A stretch of 57,800 nt of DNA from Synergistaceae bacterium (lineage in GTDB: Bacteria; Synergistota; Synergistia; Synergistales; Aminobacteriaceae), in contig JAFSXS010000093.1 of assembly GCA_017443945.1 (NCBI GenBank), positions 1-57,800 on the forward strand, written 5' to 3'. Position 1 is the stretch's first letter; each line of letters begins with the position of its first letter. The position numbers were made by a program, and so were the translations under genes. This document shows, one piece after another, positions 9,915 to 18,587 of this stretch. Under the pieces are notes generated by a model. It searched no databases and was not told the origin of the DNA. It saw nothing but the letters and a program-made list of their open reading frames with translations.

Positions 9915-10973
9915 ATGTTTAATAAAATTTTACCCGGTATGCTTGGCCACGATATTGGAATCGATTTAGGCTCGTCAAATATTGTTGTTTACGTGAAGGA
10001 TAGAGGAATCGTGTTAAATGAGCCTTCCGCCGTTGCTGTACGAAAATTGCCTCGTGGCGGAGGTTTTGAAATTATTGCTGTCGGTCATGAAGCTAAAGAA
10101 ATGGCCGGTAAAGTTCCAGCAGGAATTAATGTAATTTGGCCGATTGAGGGCGGAGTCATTGCAAATTTTGATGTTACTCAAGAGTTGATTAAACACTGTC
10201 TGCGAAAAGTTTGCGCCGGAAGTGCTTTTATGATTCATCCGCGAGTCGTTGTCTCGATTCCAGCAGAAATAACCGGAGTCGAACGTAAAGCAGTTGTTGA
10301 CGCTACACTCGGAGCAGGCGCGGGCGAGGCTTATATCGTCGAGGAACCTATAAGCGCGGCACTTGGAGTCGGTCTTCCATTTGATAAACCTAATGGCTGC
10401 ATGGTCATTGACATTGGCGGCGGAACAAGTGAAGTCAGCGTTATATCACTGGGAGGAATCGTCGTAACAAGTTCACTCAGGACAGCAGGCAAAATGATGG
10501 ACGGTGCAATTTCTGCAATGATTCGCCAGCGTTATTCGCTATTAATCGGCGACACTACAGCGGAAGAAGTAAAGAATACAATCGGTTCTGCTTTACCCAT
10601 GAGTCCGGAATTAGAGATGCACGTTAAGGGGCGTGATTTGTCCGACGGTCTGCCGAAAAGTGATATAGTCTCGTCAATTGAAGTGCGTGAGGCAATGGAT
10701 CCTATTTTTGTGAGTATTGAAGATATGGTAAAAGTAGCTCTTGAGAAAATGCCGCCTGAACTCGCAAAAGATGTAGTCGACAGAGGCGTAATTTTAACGG
10801 GCGGGGTTGCTTTAATGAACGGTTTTGCGGAGAGACTCTCACGTGCGATAAATACTCCTGTAATAATTGCTGAGAAGCCGTTATATTCTGTTGCACTTGG
10901 AATCGGAAATATTTTAGACAATCTTGCGTCAATGCGTAGAATATTAAAATCTGTCGAACGCGGTTCACGTTAA
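9915..10973 (+). CDS. mreB: Rod shape-determining protein MreB
   Basis: 352 aa actin-like ATPase that guides lateral wall synthesis. The phosphate-1 motif DIGIDLGSSNIVVYVKDRG and phosphate-2 motif VIDIGGGTSEVSVISLGG are intact, as is the adenosine motif ILTGGVALMNGF. A short N-terminal extension (MFNKILPGMLGH) could act as the membrane-binding helix. It heads the mreB-mreC-mreD-mrdA set, 15 bases after the MBL gene with a GGGGAG site. Confidence 0.96.
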   Translation: MFNKILPGMLGHDIGIDLGSSNIVVYVKDRGIVLNEPSAVAVRKLPRGGGFEIIAVGHEAKEMAGKVPAGINVIWPIEGGVIANFDVTQELIKHCLRKVCAGSAFMIHPRVVVSIPAEITGVERKAVVDATLGAGAGEAYIVEEPISAALGVGLPFDKPNGCMVIDIGGGTSEVSVISLGGIVVTSSLRTAGKMMDGAISAMIRQRYSLLIGDTTAEEVKNTIGSALPMSPELEMHVKGRDLSDGLPKSDIVSSIEVREAMDPIFVSIEDMVKVALEKMPPELAKDVVDRGVILTGGVALMNGFAERLSRAINTPVIIAEKPLYSVALGIGNILDNLASMRRILKSVERGSR

Positions 10974-10982
10974 ATTAAGTTA

Positions 10983-11753
10983 ATGGACAATTTTCGCAGT
11001 ACTGCAAGAGAATGGGCGCACGGTTTAACAGCTTTGATTCTGGGATTATTTCTGCTGGGGATAAGTTCAGGACTCGGCATAGTGAAAAATATCGTTGATT
11101 TCTGGGGGGCTTTGCTGTCGATTCCTGAATATCCTGCTGTAATAATGCGTGAAATTTATATAAGCTGGCGCACACGTTCGAGAGATAAAAATTTTCTGAA
11201 TGACGAAATAACCCGTTTGCGTGAAGAGAACGCTAAATTACGTCTTGACCTCGCAAAATTATCATCGAGTCAAAATTTTTTGCCCGTCAGCAATGATATA
11301 AGAATAGCGCGTGTTACTTTGCGTGCGCCAATGTCATGGTGGAATGAAATACGAATCGATCGCGGTGAACATGACAAAATTACTCAAGGCCTCCCAGTTT
11401 TCTATAACGGATATTTAATCGGGCGCGTTAGTTCAGTCTCGTTAATGTCGTCGTGGGTAGAATTAATTACATCTCCGTCGTTCTTGATTCCTGCTGTAAT
11501 AGAAGAGACCCGCGAGCTTGGAGTCGTGGCCGGCGATGGTAACGGGGGAGTTGTTCTGCGTTATATTCCGGCGGCAAAGGGTGCAGCGCGTGCAGGAATG
11601 AAAATAAGTACTGCTATGATAGGCGAGCAATTTCCTTCAGGTTTGCCGATAGGGACTATTACGAATGAATTTACAGTAGGGCCGGACGGTTATGCGACGT
11701 ACAGAATCGACACGGGCGCGGATTTGTCGAGATTTTTTACGGTGAGTTATTGA
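10983..11753 (+). CDS. mreC: Rod shape-determining protein MreC
   Basis: 256 aa. One N-terminal membrane segment (about 15-35), a coiled coil (about 70-95, EITRLREENAKLRLDLAKL) and the periplasmic beta-barrel domain (about 100-256). Binds PBP2 and links it to MreB and MreD. It lies 9 bases after mreB; the ribosome site is weak, so translation is probably coupled. Confidence 0.93.
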   Translation: MDNFRSTAREWAHGLTALILGLFLLGISSGLGIVKNIVDFWGALLSIPEYPAVIMREIYISWRTRSRDKNFLNDEITRLREENAKLRLDLAKLSSSQNFLPVSNDIRIARVTLRAPMSWWNEIRIDRGEHDKITQGLPVFYNGYLIGRVSSVSLMSSWVELITSPSFLIPAVIEETRELGVVAGDGNGGVVLRYIPAAKGAARAGMKISTAMIGEQFPSGLPIGTITNEFTVGPDGYATYRIDTGADLSRFFTVSY

Positions 11754-11754
11754 C

Positions 11755-12225
11755 ATGCTGTTAGTTACTTTATGGCTATTACAGGATTTATTGACAGTTT
11801 TCAGCGGCGGAGGAATGCAGATTCCCGGATTATTTATGCTTGGAGTCGTGTATAAATTGCTGCTTGACAAGAACGACGAAGACGGACTCTGGGCGGTTTG
11901 GAGTGCGTTTGCGGGCGGAATTTTATGGGATTTGCGGTGGGTAGGTATTCCCGGATTTTTCACGCTGGGATATGTTGCAGTTGTCATGATAGTTATACAA
12001 GTCTGGGCATTGATTCCGCCTCAAGGCCGAGCGTCGGGGAGCAGTTTATTAATTTTTGCGCTGTTAGAAATTTCGCAGTTATTGCCGCCTATGCTGCCTG
12101 TTTTGATATTGGGAGGACGTACGGGAGGAAATTTTTTCATTATGCAGCAAATTTATTCGTTACCTGCTATATTATTGACTCTGCATATTTACTCGCGAAA
12201 AGTTAAAGACTCGCAGAAATTGTGA
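11755..12225 (+). CDS. mreD: Rod shape-determining protein MreD
   Basis: 156 aa, almost entirely hydrophobic with about five membrane segments, the usual size for MreD. Recognition rests on position between mreC and mrdA and on the topology; the sequence itself is poorly conserved. Begins 1 base after the mreC stop codon. Confidence 0.85.
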   Translation: MLLVTLWLLQDLLTVFSGGGMQIPGLFMLGVVYKLLLDKNDEDGLWAVWSAFAGGILWDLRWVGIPGFFTLGYVAVVMIVIQVWALIPPQGRASGSSLLIFALLEISQLLPPMLPVLILGGRTGGNFFIMQQIYSLPAILLTLHIYSRKVKDSQKL

Positions 12226-12247
12226 AAGGGGAAATTTTTTATAACGT

Positions 12248-13960
12248 ATGGAAATCTTAGACAGCAGACTCAAATTATTTATTTATTGTATGACTCTCTC
12301 AATGTTTATATTAATCGGCGGCTTATATTTCTGTCAGATATATCAAGGCGATAAATATATAAGGCTCGCTCACAGCAATAGATTACGGGTCATGAGGTTT
12401 GCTGCTCCACGAGGCGAAATTTTTGACCGCAACGGAGTCCCCCTCGCAGTAAATGACACGACATTTTGTATAATGGGTTACCCGTTAGATTTGAACACTC
12501 CTGAAAAATTAGAGAGACTCAGCAGAATATTAAAGCGTCATGGAATCCCGATGACCGTAGAAGATTTAGAGAAAACTATCAAGCAGCAGAGACTCGCCCC
12601 CTATCGAGTAATGCGAATCGTTCCTAATTTGACAATGCCTCAAATGGCCGAGTTAGTTGCAGATTACGAATTTCCCCGCGAATTATTCCCGTTAAGTGTA
12701 TGGCGGAGGACTTATCCGGCCGGAAGTCTTGCAGCAAATGTATTAGGCTATGTCAGCGAAATATCAGAAGAAGAACTGCGCTCACGTTCTGAAGAAGGCT
12801 ACACTGGCGGAGATTTAATCGGCAAATCAGGCATTGAACGCTCCTACGAGGAAATTTTACGTGGCAGACCCGGCCAAGAAGCTCTTGAAGTTGACGCACG
12901 CGGCAGAAAAATCCGCACACTTGACGCAAGCGACGCAGTAAAGGGTGAAGACTTGCATTTGACTCTCGATATGTCAGCGCAAAAATTAGCAGTCGACTTA
13001 ATGAAGGACTACAAGGGCGCAATTGTTGCAATGGACGTTAAAAACGGTGAAATATTAGTATTAGCTTCAAGTCCCGTCTATGACAACAACACATTAACGT
13101 GGGGAGTATCAGCGCGCGAATGGAATTCAATAATTAATAATCCAGACAGACCTATGTTAGATCGCGCTATTGCCGGAGTTTATCCGCCTGCGAGTACGTT
13201 TAAGGCGTTTATGTCGATTGCTACACTTGAAGAGGACGTTATAAATACTTCTACAATGTTTGCATGTCGGGGAGGTTTGCGGCTCGGCTCTCACTTGTTC
13301 AAATGCTGGAAACATTCAGGACACGGGAGTCTAAATGTTATAGGAGGTTTGCAGCACTCTTGCGACGTATTTTTTTATCAGGCGGGACTCAAGGCTGGAA
13401 TCGAAAGACTCGTGAAATGGGCTAGAAAATTTCATTTCGGCGAACCTACCGGAATAGATTTACCCGGAGAACGTGCCGGGATTCTTGCGGGGCCTGATTG
13501 GAAAGATAGAAGATTTCACACTCAATGGCTTAACGGAGACACAGTAAATTATTCAATCGGTCAGGGCTATGTATTGATGACTCCTTTGCAAATCGCGAGA
13601 GTTTATGCAGCAATAGCTAACGGCGGGAAATTAGTAACTCCGCATTTAAACCGGAAAAATTTTATAGAGCCTGAAGAAATCGGACTCACTCCCGAAAAAT
13701 TAGCAATTGTTCAGAAGGGACTCGAATACGTTGTAAGCAGGGGCACAGGTTCGCGCGCAGGAAGATTCGGAATCAGCATAGCAGGCAAAACAGGAACGGC
13801 GCAAAATTCTCATGGGCCCGATCACGCTTTATTTGCGGGTTATGCTCCTGTTGAGAATCCAAGATATGTAGCAGTAGCAGTTGTTGAGGCAGGCCGCCAC
13901 GGAAGTAGTGTCGCAGCTCCTATGGTTGGTCAGGTTTTAGCGCATTTATTGTCGCACTAA
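12248..13960 (+). CDS. mrdA: Penicillin-binding protein 2 (peptidoglycan transpeptidase)
   Basis: 570 aa. One membrane anchor (about 10-28), a PBP dimerisation domain (about 50-210) and a transpeptidase domain with the three active-site motifs: STFK (in PPASTFKAF), SCD (LQHSCDVFFYQ) and KTGT (AGKTGTAQN). Elongasome partner of RodA and MreC. The AAAGGGG upstream is 17 bases from the start codon, longer than usual. No rodA follows; the gene ends the operon with a weak CACGAT/ATCGTG hairpin at 13969-13991. Confidence 0.95.
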   Translation: MEILDSRLKLFIYCMTLSMFILIGGLYFCQIYQGDKYIRLAHSNRLRVMRFAAPRGEIFDRNGVPLAVNDTTFCIMGYPLDLNTPEKLERLSRILKRHGIPMTVEDLEKTIKQQRLAPYRVMRIVPNLTMPQMAELVADYEFPRELFPLSVWRRTYPAGSLAANVLGYVSEISEEELRSRSEEGYTGGDLIGKSGIERSYEEILRGRPGQEALEVDARGRKIRTLDASDAVKGEDLHLTLDMSAQKLAVDLMKDYKGAIVAMDVKNGEILVLASSPVYDNNTLTWGVSAREWNSIINNPDRPMLDRAIAGVYPPASTFKAFMSIATLEEDVINTSTMFACRGGLRLGSHLFKCWKHSGHGSLNVIGGLQHSCDVFFYQAGLKAGIERLVKWARKFHFGEPTGIDLPGERAGILAGPDWKDRRFHTQWLNGDTVNYSIGQGYVLMTPLQIARVYAAIANGGKLVTPHLNRKNFIEPEEIGLTPEKLAIVQKGLEYVVSRGTGSRAGRFGISIAGKTGTAQNSHGPDHALFAGYAPVENPRYVAVAVVEAGRHGSSVAAPMVGQVLAHLLSH

Positions 13961-14000
13961 AAAATTTTTCACGATATGATTATGAAATCGTGTTAAATTT

Positions 14001-14114
14001 ATTAAAGTCTTTCGGAAATGTGCATTTATAATTACGGGCGGGGAAAAAAACGGGTCGCACACATACAACAGCTCAACAAAGATATTTTGCCGTAGTTTTC
14101 CGAAAGTGTTTAAT
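14001..14114. repeat. 114-bp MITE-like element with terminal inverted repeats
   Basis: Ends are imperfect inverted repeats: ATTAAAGTCTTTCGGAAA (14001-14018) against the complement of the right end (14096-14114). The core holds GGGCGGGG and CGGG. Its left 65 bases recur at 27853-27913 with few changes. Non-coding. The rest of the 13961-14258 gap is AT-rich, with nothing else recognised. Confidence 0.65.
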
Positions 14115-14258
14115 CATGTCCGAGAAATTATAACTATTTGCAAGAAAAAATTTTTTTGTTATGGTTCATTTGCGTGGAAAAATTTATAATTGCATTCATA
14201 AAAATATTTCTATATAATTCGTGAATAAATAATTTTTTCGGAAGGATGTTGACTCTAC

Positions 14259-15170
14259 ATGAATATGGTTGCAGAATCGACGCAAGCAAGCAAGCAAGCA
14301 TATATTATCACAGCTTATAAAAATAATACAGAGCTAGTATTCAATACATTAATTCAAATGCTCGATCACCCCAAAAATGATATATACATTCAAATGGACG
14401 CGAAAAATAAATCATACGTTCCTGAAGATACATTAAAGCTCGTGAAGTTCAGCAAAATTTTTCATGCGCCTCGTATGAAAGTTCAATGGGGGAGTTATAG
14501 TCAAATAGTTTCTATTCTTGCAGCATTTGAAATGGCCTCTTCCAATGAGCATTACGAACATTATCATGTGATCACCGGACAGGATTTACCCATAAAGAAA
14601 CAGGACGAGATTATAGACTTCTTTGAAGCTCATCACGGTATAGAGTTTATAAGTTTTCAGACTCCCAAAATTTTAGATACGTTTTTAGATCGTGTGAAAT
14701 ATTATTATTTATTTCAGGAATATATCGGTAAAGGCACTAAGAACAGAATCATTAATAAATTAAACTGGTATTCTATGCGGCTTCAAAAATGGCTTAATGT
14801 AGATAGAACGAAGGGAATAAATTTTCAAAAAGGGTCGGATTATTTCAGCATTACAGATGATCTTGTGCGTTATCTTTTGTCCCAGCGGAAATGGATTCGC
14901 AAAACATTTAAATATACAGTTATTCCTACTGAAGAATGCTTGCATACACTCGTTATAAATTCAGATTTTCGCAATAAACTTTTTCATCGTGAATTAGATA
15001 ATTCGCGCGAATCTAATATGCGTCTTATAGATTGGCATCGCGGAGGGCCATACACGTTTACTATTAATGATCTCGACGAGATTAAAGCCTCTCCTTGTAT
15101 GTTTGCTAGAAAATTTGACCCCGCAGTAGACGAGCAAATTATACACGAAATCAAGAAACTTTATTCATAA
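14259..15170 (+). CDS. Core-2/I-branching (GT14-type) glycosyltransferase
   Basis: 303 aa. Resembles bacterial members of the beta-1,6-N-acetylglucosaminyltransferase family: N-terminal AYIITAYKN, LDHPKNDIYIQMD, the VQWGSYSQI and HVITGQDLPIK blocks, PTEECLHTLVINS and the C-terminal IDWHRGGPYTFT...FARKFD region. Expected to add a sugar to a surface glycan. A (GCAA)4.75 tract at 14282-14300 sits in codons 9-14, before the conserved fold. Start ATG 14259 has GGAAGGA twelve bases upstream; ATG 14265 is an alternative. Preceded by a MITE-like repeat and standing alone, so possibly an accessory gene. Confidence 0.82.
   Translation: MNMVAESTQASKQAYIITAYKNNTELVFNTLIQMLDHPKNDIYIQMDAKNKSYVPEDTLKLVKFSKIFHAPRMKVQWGSYSQIVSILAAFEMASSNEHYEHYHVITGQDLPIKKQDEIIDFFEAHHGIEFISFQTPKILDTFLDRVKYYYLFQEYIGKGTKNRIINKLNWYSMRLQKWLNVDRTKGINFQKGSDYFSITDDLVRYLLSQRKWIRKTFKYTVIPTEECLHTLVINSDFRNKLFHRELDNSRESNMRLIDWHRGGPYTFTINDLDEIKASPCMFARKFDPAVDEQIIHEIKKLYS
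14282..14300 (+). repeat. Tetranucleotide (GCAA)4.75 tract in coding sequence
   Basis: Four full GCAA units plus GCA, encoding Gln-Ala-Ser-Lys-Gln-Ala at the N-terminus of the glycosyltransferase. Gain or loss of one unit would shift the frame. Confidence 0.85.
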
Positions 15171-15181
15171 GCATAAAAAAA

Positions 15182-15254
15182 TGGGTGATACTGGATTTGA
15201 ACCAGTGGCCTCTTCCGTGTGAAGGAAGCGCTACTACCCCTGAGCTAATCACCC
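15182..15254 (-). tRNA. tRNA-Val(CAC)
   Basis: Complete cloverleaf on the minus strand: acceptor GGGTGAT/ATCACCC, D arm with GCTCAGGGGTAG, anticodon arm CTTCC-TTCACAC-GGAAG giving anticodon CAC, T arm ACTGG-TTCAAAT-CCAGT. CCA is not encoded, unlike the four tRNAs at 48.0-48.4 kb. Confidence 0.95.
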
Positions 15255-15288
15255 TTCAATAACTACCTAAAATTTTATCACACTTCAC

Positions 15289-15323
15289 AAAAAATAAAAT
15301 CCCCCTGACTCAACATCAGAGGG
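15289..15323 (-). terminator. Rho-independent terminator after PTS gene
   Basis: On the minus strand: CCCTCTGA / TCAGGGGG stem (8 bp with one T-G pair), 7-base loop, then ATTTTATTTTTT. Lies 25 bases after the PTS stop codon. Confidence 0.9.
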
Positions 15324-15347
15324 ACAAAATATTTTTTCGCTTAAATC

Positions 15348-17216
15348 TTACGCATTAACGCCGATTTTAACGCCTTCGTAATCGTCTGAGTTCGTGAGCA
15401 GTAAAACAACTGTGTCCGGGTGTCCTGCTGCTTTAATTTTTTCGCGGTCGAACTTCATAATTTTTTGGCCCTTCTTGACCTTGTCGCCTTCTTTGACGAA
15501 ATCTTCAAAGCCGTCGCCCTTCATTTCGACAGTATCGACTCCGACGTGAATTAATACTTCCATATCATTTGCGCCGCTTATGCCGATTGCGTGTTTGCTC
15601 TCTGCTACTGATGAGACTTCGCCGTCAATGGGAGCATAAACAAATTCGTCTTCAGGCTGAATCCCTACACCTTGTCCGAGCGTACCTGCTGCAAACGTAG
15701 GATCCGGAATTTCTGTATACGGGATAACTTTTCCGGCTGTGCACTGTGCTATGTCGCCTGCTGATGAAGTAATGACGGTTGCGAACTCTAAAACTTTTTC
15801 TTCAGTCTCAACTGGAGCAGCTTCGGGAACTGCTTCAACTTCGGGGGCTTCTTCCTTCCACATAATCCAAGAGAGAACAAATGCGATACCGCCGGAAATT
15901 GCTAATAAAATCGTGTATTGAACTGGCTGCTGAATCGTCAAATAACCGGGTATTCCTGTAACGCCGTATGCAGCTGCACCGATTCCGGAAAATGCGCCGT
16001 AAATTGCTCCGATTGTGCCGCCGATCATACCTGCAATAATGGGCTTGAAGAATCTTAAGTTAATACCGAAAATTGCCGGTTCAGTGATTCCGAGAGCTGC
16101 GGAAAGTGATGAAGGAATTGCGACAACTTTTGTGCGGTTGTTGCGTGCCTTGAGACCTACTGCGAGACATGCTCCGAACTGTGCGAAATTTGCCGCGCTT
16201 GCAATGGGCATCCACGTATTTAAGCCGCCTTCAACTGATAACATACCAGCTTCAATTACGTTATACATGTGATGCAAGCCCATTACGACCGTCCAAGGAT
16301 AAATCGCACCCATTACGCCGCTTCCGATGGGATTCTTGACGAGGATTTTTGCGGCCTCAAGTACCCATGTCTCTAACTGCGAGAAAATCGGCCCAATAAT
16401 AGTAAATGTGAAGAAAGTTGTAACTAAAACTGTAGTAAACGGGACGACAAACAAGTCAATCATTTCGGGTGTGTGCTTATGAAGCCATTTTTCAAGAGCG
16501 CACATAAACCAGACAGAAATTATAACGGGGATAACGTGTCCTTGATAGCCGACTTTCTGAACGTTGATAATGAAGTTAAGAATCTTGAAGTCCCATGTTG
16601 GAATCTGAGACATTGAGCCTACTACCCACGCGTTTACTAAATTTGCGTGAATCATAGCAAGACCGATTACTGCACCCAAGAAAGTATTTCCGCCGAAGAC
16701 TCTAGCTGCTGAAATTGCAACGATGACGGGTAAATATGCAAATGCTGTGTTTGCTACCATGTCTAAGAAGTCATACCATGAAGTTTGCGCGAACTCCGGA
16801 TAAACTTTACCCATTGCCTCGACAAATCCCATCATGAGGCCTGATGCAACGATAGCAGGGAGAATCGGCACAAAAACGTCTCCGATAGCTTTTAATACGC
16901 GCTTCCAAATGGGTTGTCCTGCTGCAGCTGCTGCTTTAACGTCGTCCTTTGTGGCTTCTGTCATGCCTGTAACGCTCAAGAATTCTGCGTAAACTTTATT
17001 GACTGTGCCTGTACCGATAATTAATTGCAATTGTCCGTTATTCTCGAACATGCCTTTGACTCCGTCGACGTTCTCAAGTGCTTTCTTGTCAACTTTGCCG
17101 TTGTCCTTGATCATGAGTCTGAGTCTCGTTGCGCAATGGGCTGCTTGTGTTATGTTATCGCGCCCGCCGATGTGAGAAACAATTTCTTCCGCACATTTTC
17201 TGTAATCCAGTGCCAT
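15348..17216 (-). CDS. PTS transporter subunit IIBCA, sucrose/trehalose-type
   Basis: 622 aa single-chain sugar permease. Order: IIB (about 1-90) with phosphocysteine in HCATRLRL; IIC (about 105-460) with about ten membrane segments and the substrate-site region GLHHMYNVIE and GITEPAIFGI; linker rich in Glu, Pro and Ala; IIA of the glucose class (about 490-622) with phospho-His in VLIHVGVDTVEMKGDGF. The IIC sequence groups with sucrose- and trehalose-type permeases; which sugar is carried is inference. Strong AGGAGG site. Forms a two-gene unit with the upstream HAD phosphatase; no hydrolase or antiterminator lies nearby. Confidence 0.9.
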   Translation of the reverse strand: MALDYRKCAEEIVSHIGGRDNITQAAHCATRLRLMIKDNGKVDKKALENVDGVKGMFENNGQLQLIIGTGTVNKVYAEFLSVTGMTEATKDDVKAAAAAGQPIWKRVLKAIGDVFVPILPAIVASGLMMGFVEAMGKVYPEFAQTSWYDFLDMVANTAFAYLPVIVAISAARVFGGNTFLGAVIGLAMIHANLVNAWVVGSMSQIPTWDFKILNFIINVQKVGYQGHVIPVIISVWFMCALEKWLHKHTPEMIDLFVVPFTTVLVTTFFTFTIIGPIFSQLETWVLEAAKILVKNPIGSGVMGAIYPWTVVMGLHHMYNVIEAGMLSVEGGLNTWMPIASAANFAQFGACLAVGLKARNNRTKVVAIPSSLSAALGITEPAIFGINLRFFKPIIAGMIGGTIGAIYGAFSGIGAAAYGVTGIPGYLTIQQPVQYTILLAISGGIAFVLSWIMWKEEAPEVEAVPEAAPVETEEKVLEFATVITSSAGDIAQCTAGKVIPYTEIPDPTFAAGTLGQGVGIQPEDEFVYAPIDGEVSSVAESKHAIGISGANDMEVLIHVGVDTVEMKGDGFEDFVKEGDKVKKGQKIMKFDREKIKAAGHPDTVVLLLTNSDDYEGVKIGVNA

Positions 17217-17237
17217 TAATAAAACCTCCTGAAAAAG

Positions 17238-18077
17238 TTAAATTAAATTTAAATCCGCAAACGCCTTTGCAAGCCCGTCATCACTCACTGAAGGACACAC
17301 AATATCAGCAAGTTTCTTGAGAGCTTCCGCACCGTTTGCCATACAGACGCTTGTACCTACTGTCTGTATCATTTCTAAATCGTTCATGCTGTCCCCGAAG
17401 CCAATAGAGTCGCTTATTGGAACTCCGAATTTTTTGCAGATAATTTCTACTCCTTTGCCCTTGTCGAATGCTTTATTAATAATTTCGCCGTTAATGCAGC
17501 GTGAGTCAGAGCCTCCGACTTTTACTTCTTGCACGACGATATTAAAATCGTTTCCCAGAGCCTTTTTGCAGTCGTCTAACTGTTCCATTTTTTGGCACAT
17601 AATAACGACTTTATAAATTGGTGAGCCGTCATATTGACTCATAGGTTTAATGCCGAGATTCTCTGATAATGCTTTGCGCCAACGTTCTAACTCGCTATTG
17701 CCTTCGCCTTGACCCTTTAGGAAGTCGCCGAGATTCTCATCGCCCCAAGAACCTTTTTCGGCCTCGATTGTGCAAAAAACGCCGTTATCGTGAAGAGTCT
17801 TTAAAGCTATGTCTCTTTCTTTGTCTGTCATGGGGTGATCGAATAAAATTTCCTCGCAATTTTCCCCGACAGCTACATAACCGCCCGCACATGATATAAC
17901 ACCGTCAAATTTGTATTTGAGAAGCGGCTTTAACATGTCAGGATTACGGCCTGTGCATAGAAAAATTTTGTGTCCGTTTGCCCTTGCTTTGTTAATTGCG
18001 TCGACTGCGCTTTGAGGCGGGATATTTTCTCCCGGTTTTGTTAGTGTGCCGTCGATGTCAAGAAATATTAATTTCAC
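17238..18077 (-). CDS. Cof-type HAD-IIB family hydrolase
   Basis: 279 aa. HAD phosphatase with motif I DIDGTLT (Asp nucleophile at residue 7), a Thr-containing motif II (LCTGRN), a C2B cap domain in the middle and motif IV GFGDSMNDLEM near residue 235. Probably a sugar-phosphate phosphatase working with the PTS gene 21 bases downstream. GTG start with AAGGAGGG ten bases upstream. Confidence 0.88.
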   Translation of the reverse strand: MKLIFLDIDGTLTKPGENIPPQSAVDAINKARANGHKIFLCTGRNPDMLKPLLKYKFDGVISCAGGYVAVGENCEEILFDHPMTDKERDIALKTLHDNGVFCTIEAEKGSWGDENLGDFLKGQGEGNSELERWRKALSENLGIKPMSQYDGSPIYKVVIMCQKMEQLDDCKKALGNDFNIVVQEVKVGGSDSRCINGEIINKAFDKGKGVEIICKKFGVPISDSIGFGDSMNDLEMIQTVGTSVCMANGAEALKKLADIVCPSVSDDGLAKAFADLNLI

Positions 18078-18108
18078 TAGTTTTTGCCCTCCTTATATTT
18101 ATAAAATT

Positions 18109-18357
18109 TTAAGCTAACCCGATTTCACGCCTTAATCCAGTAATAAACTCTACAGGGCGTTTTACTACTGCTGCGATCTGTTCATCTGAAAGCAGGCCGG
18201 ATTTTATGAAATCGCAAATATTTTGCCTGATACCTTTTTCGATACCCTCTTTGTTACCCTTTTCGAGTCCTTCTTTGTTACCTTTTTCGAGTCCTGCTTT
18301 GAGTCCTTCTTCCTTGCCTGCGTCCCACGCTAATTCAAGTTCACCTTTGTATCTCAT
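18109..18357 (-). CDS. Free-standing copy of Rpn C-terminal tail (RpnS-like small protein)
   Basis: 82 aa. Nearly identical to residues 258-331 of the Rpn nuclease immediately upstream, but with an ATG where that gene has GTG, and with seven four-residue units (KEEG, LKAG, LEKG, NKEG, LEKG, NKEG, IEKG) instead of five. The DNA copy spans about 240 bases in direct tandem. Its ATG lies 5 bases after the stop codon of the nuclease and has no clear ribosome site, so expression would depend on coupling. It may be a second antitoxin-type tail or a decaying duplication remnant. Confidence 0.6.
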   Translation of the reverse strand: MRYKGELELAWDAGKEEGLKAGLEKGNKEGLEKGNKEGIEKGIRQNICDFIKSGLLSDEQIAAVVKRPVEFITGLRREIGLA

Positions 18358-18362
18358 AGTCT

Positions 18363-18587
18363 TTAAGCTAACCCGATTTCACGCCTTAAAGCTCTAATAA
18401 ACTCAATCGGGCGTTTTACTACTGCTGCTATCTGTTCATCTGAAAGCAGGCCGGATTTTATGAAATCGCAAATATTTTGCCTGATACCTTTTTCGATACC
18501 CTCTTTGTTACCTTCTTCCTTGCCAGCCTTGAGTCCCTCTTCCTTGCCTGCGTCCCACGCTAATTCAAGTTCACCTTTGTATCTCAC
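18363..18587 (-). CDS. Candidate intragenic RpnS-type product from internal GTG start
   Basis: In frame within the Rpn nuclease gene. AAAGGAG is followed by a 7-base spacer and GTG at codon 258 (18587-18585), which would give a 74-residue tail protein. This matches the known arrangement in which an internal start makes a small antitoxin that inhibits the full-length nuclease. Expression is inferred from the ribosome site only. Confidence 0.55.
   Translation of the reverse strand: MRYKGELELAWDAGKEEGLKAGKEEGNKEGIEKGIRQNICDFIKSGLLSDEQIAAVVKRPIEFIRALRREIGLA

Noticed and set aside
13969-13991. CACGAT/ATCGTG hairpin after mrdA as a terminator
   Set aside because: The stem has only six pairs with an 11-base loop and no T tract, too weak to list as a confident terminator.
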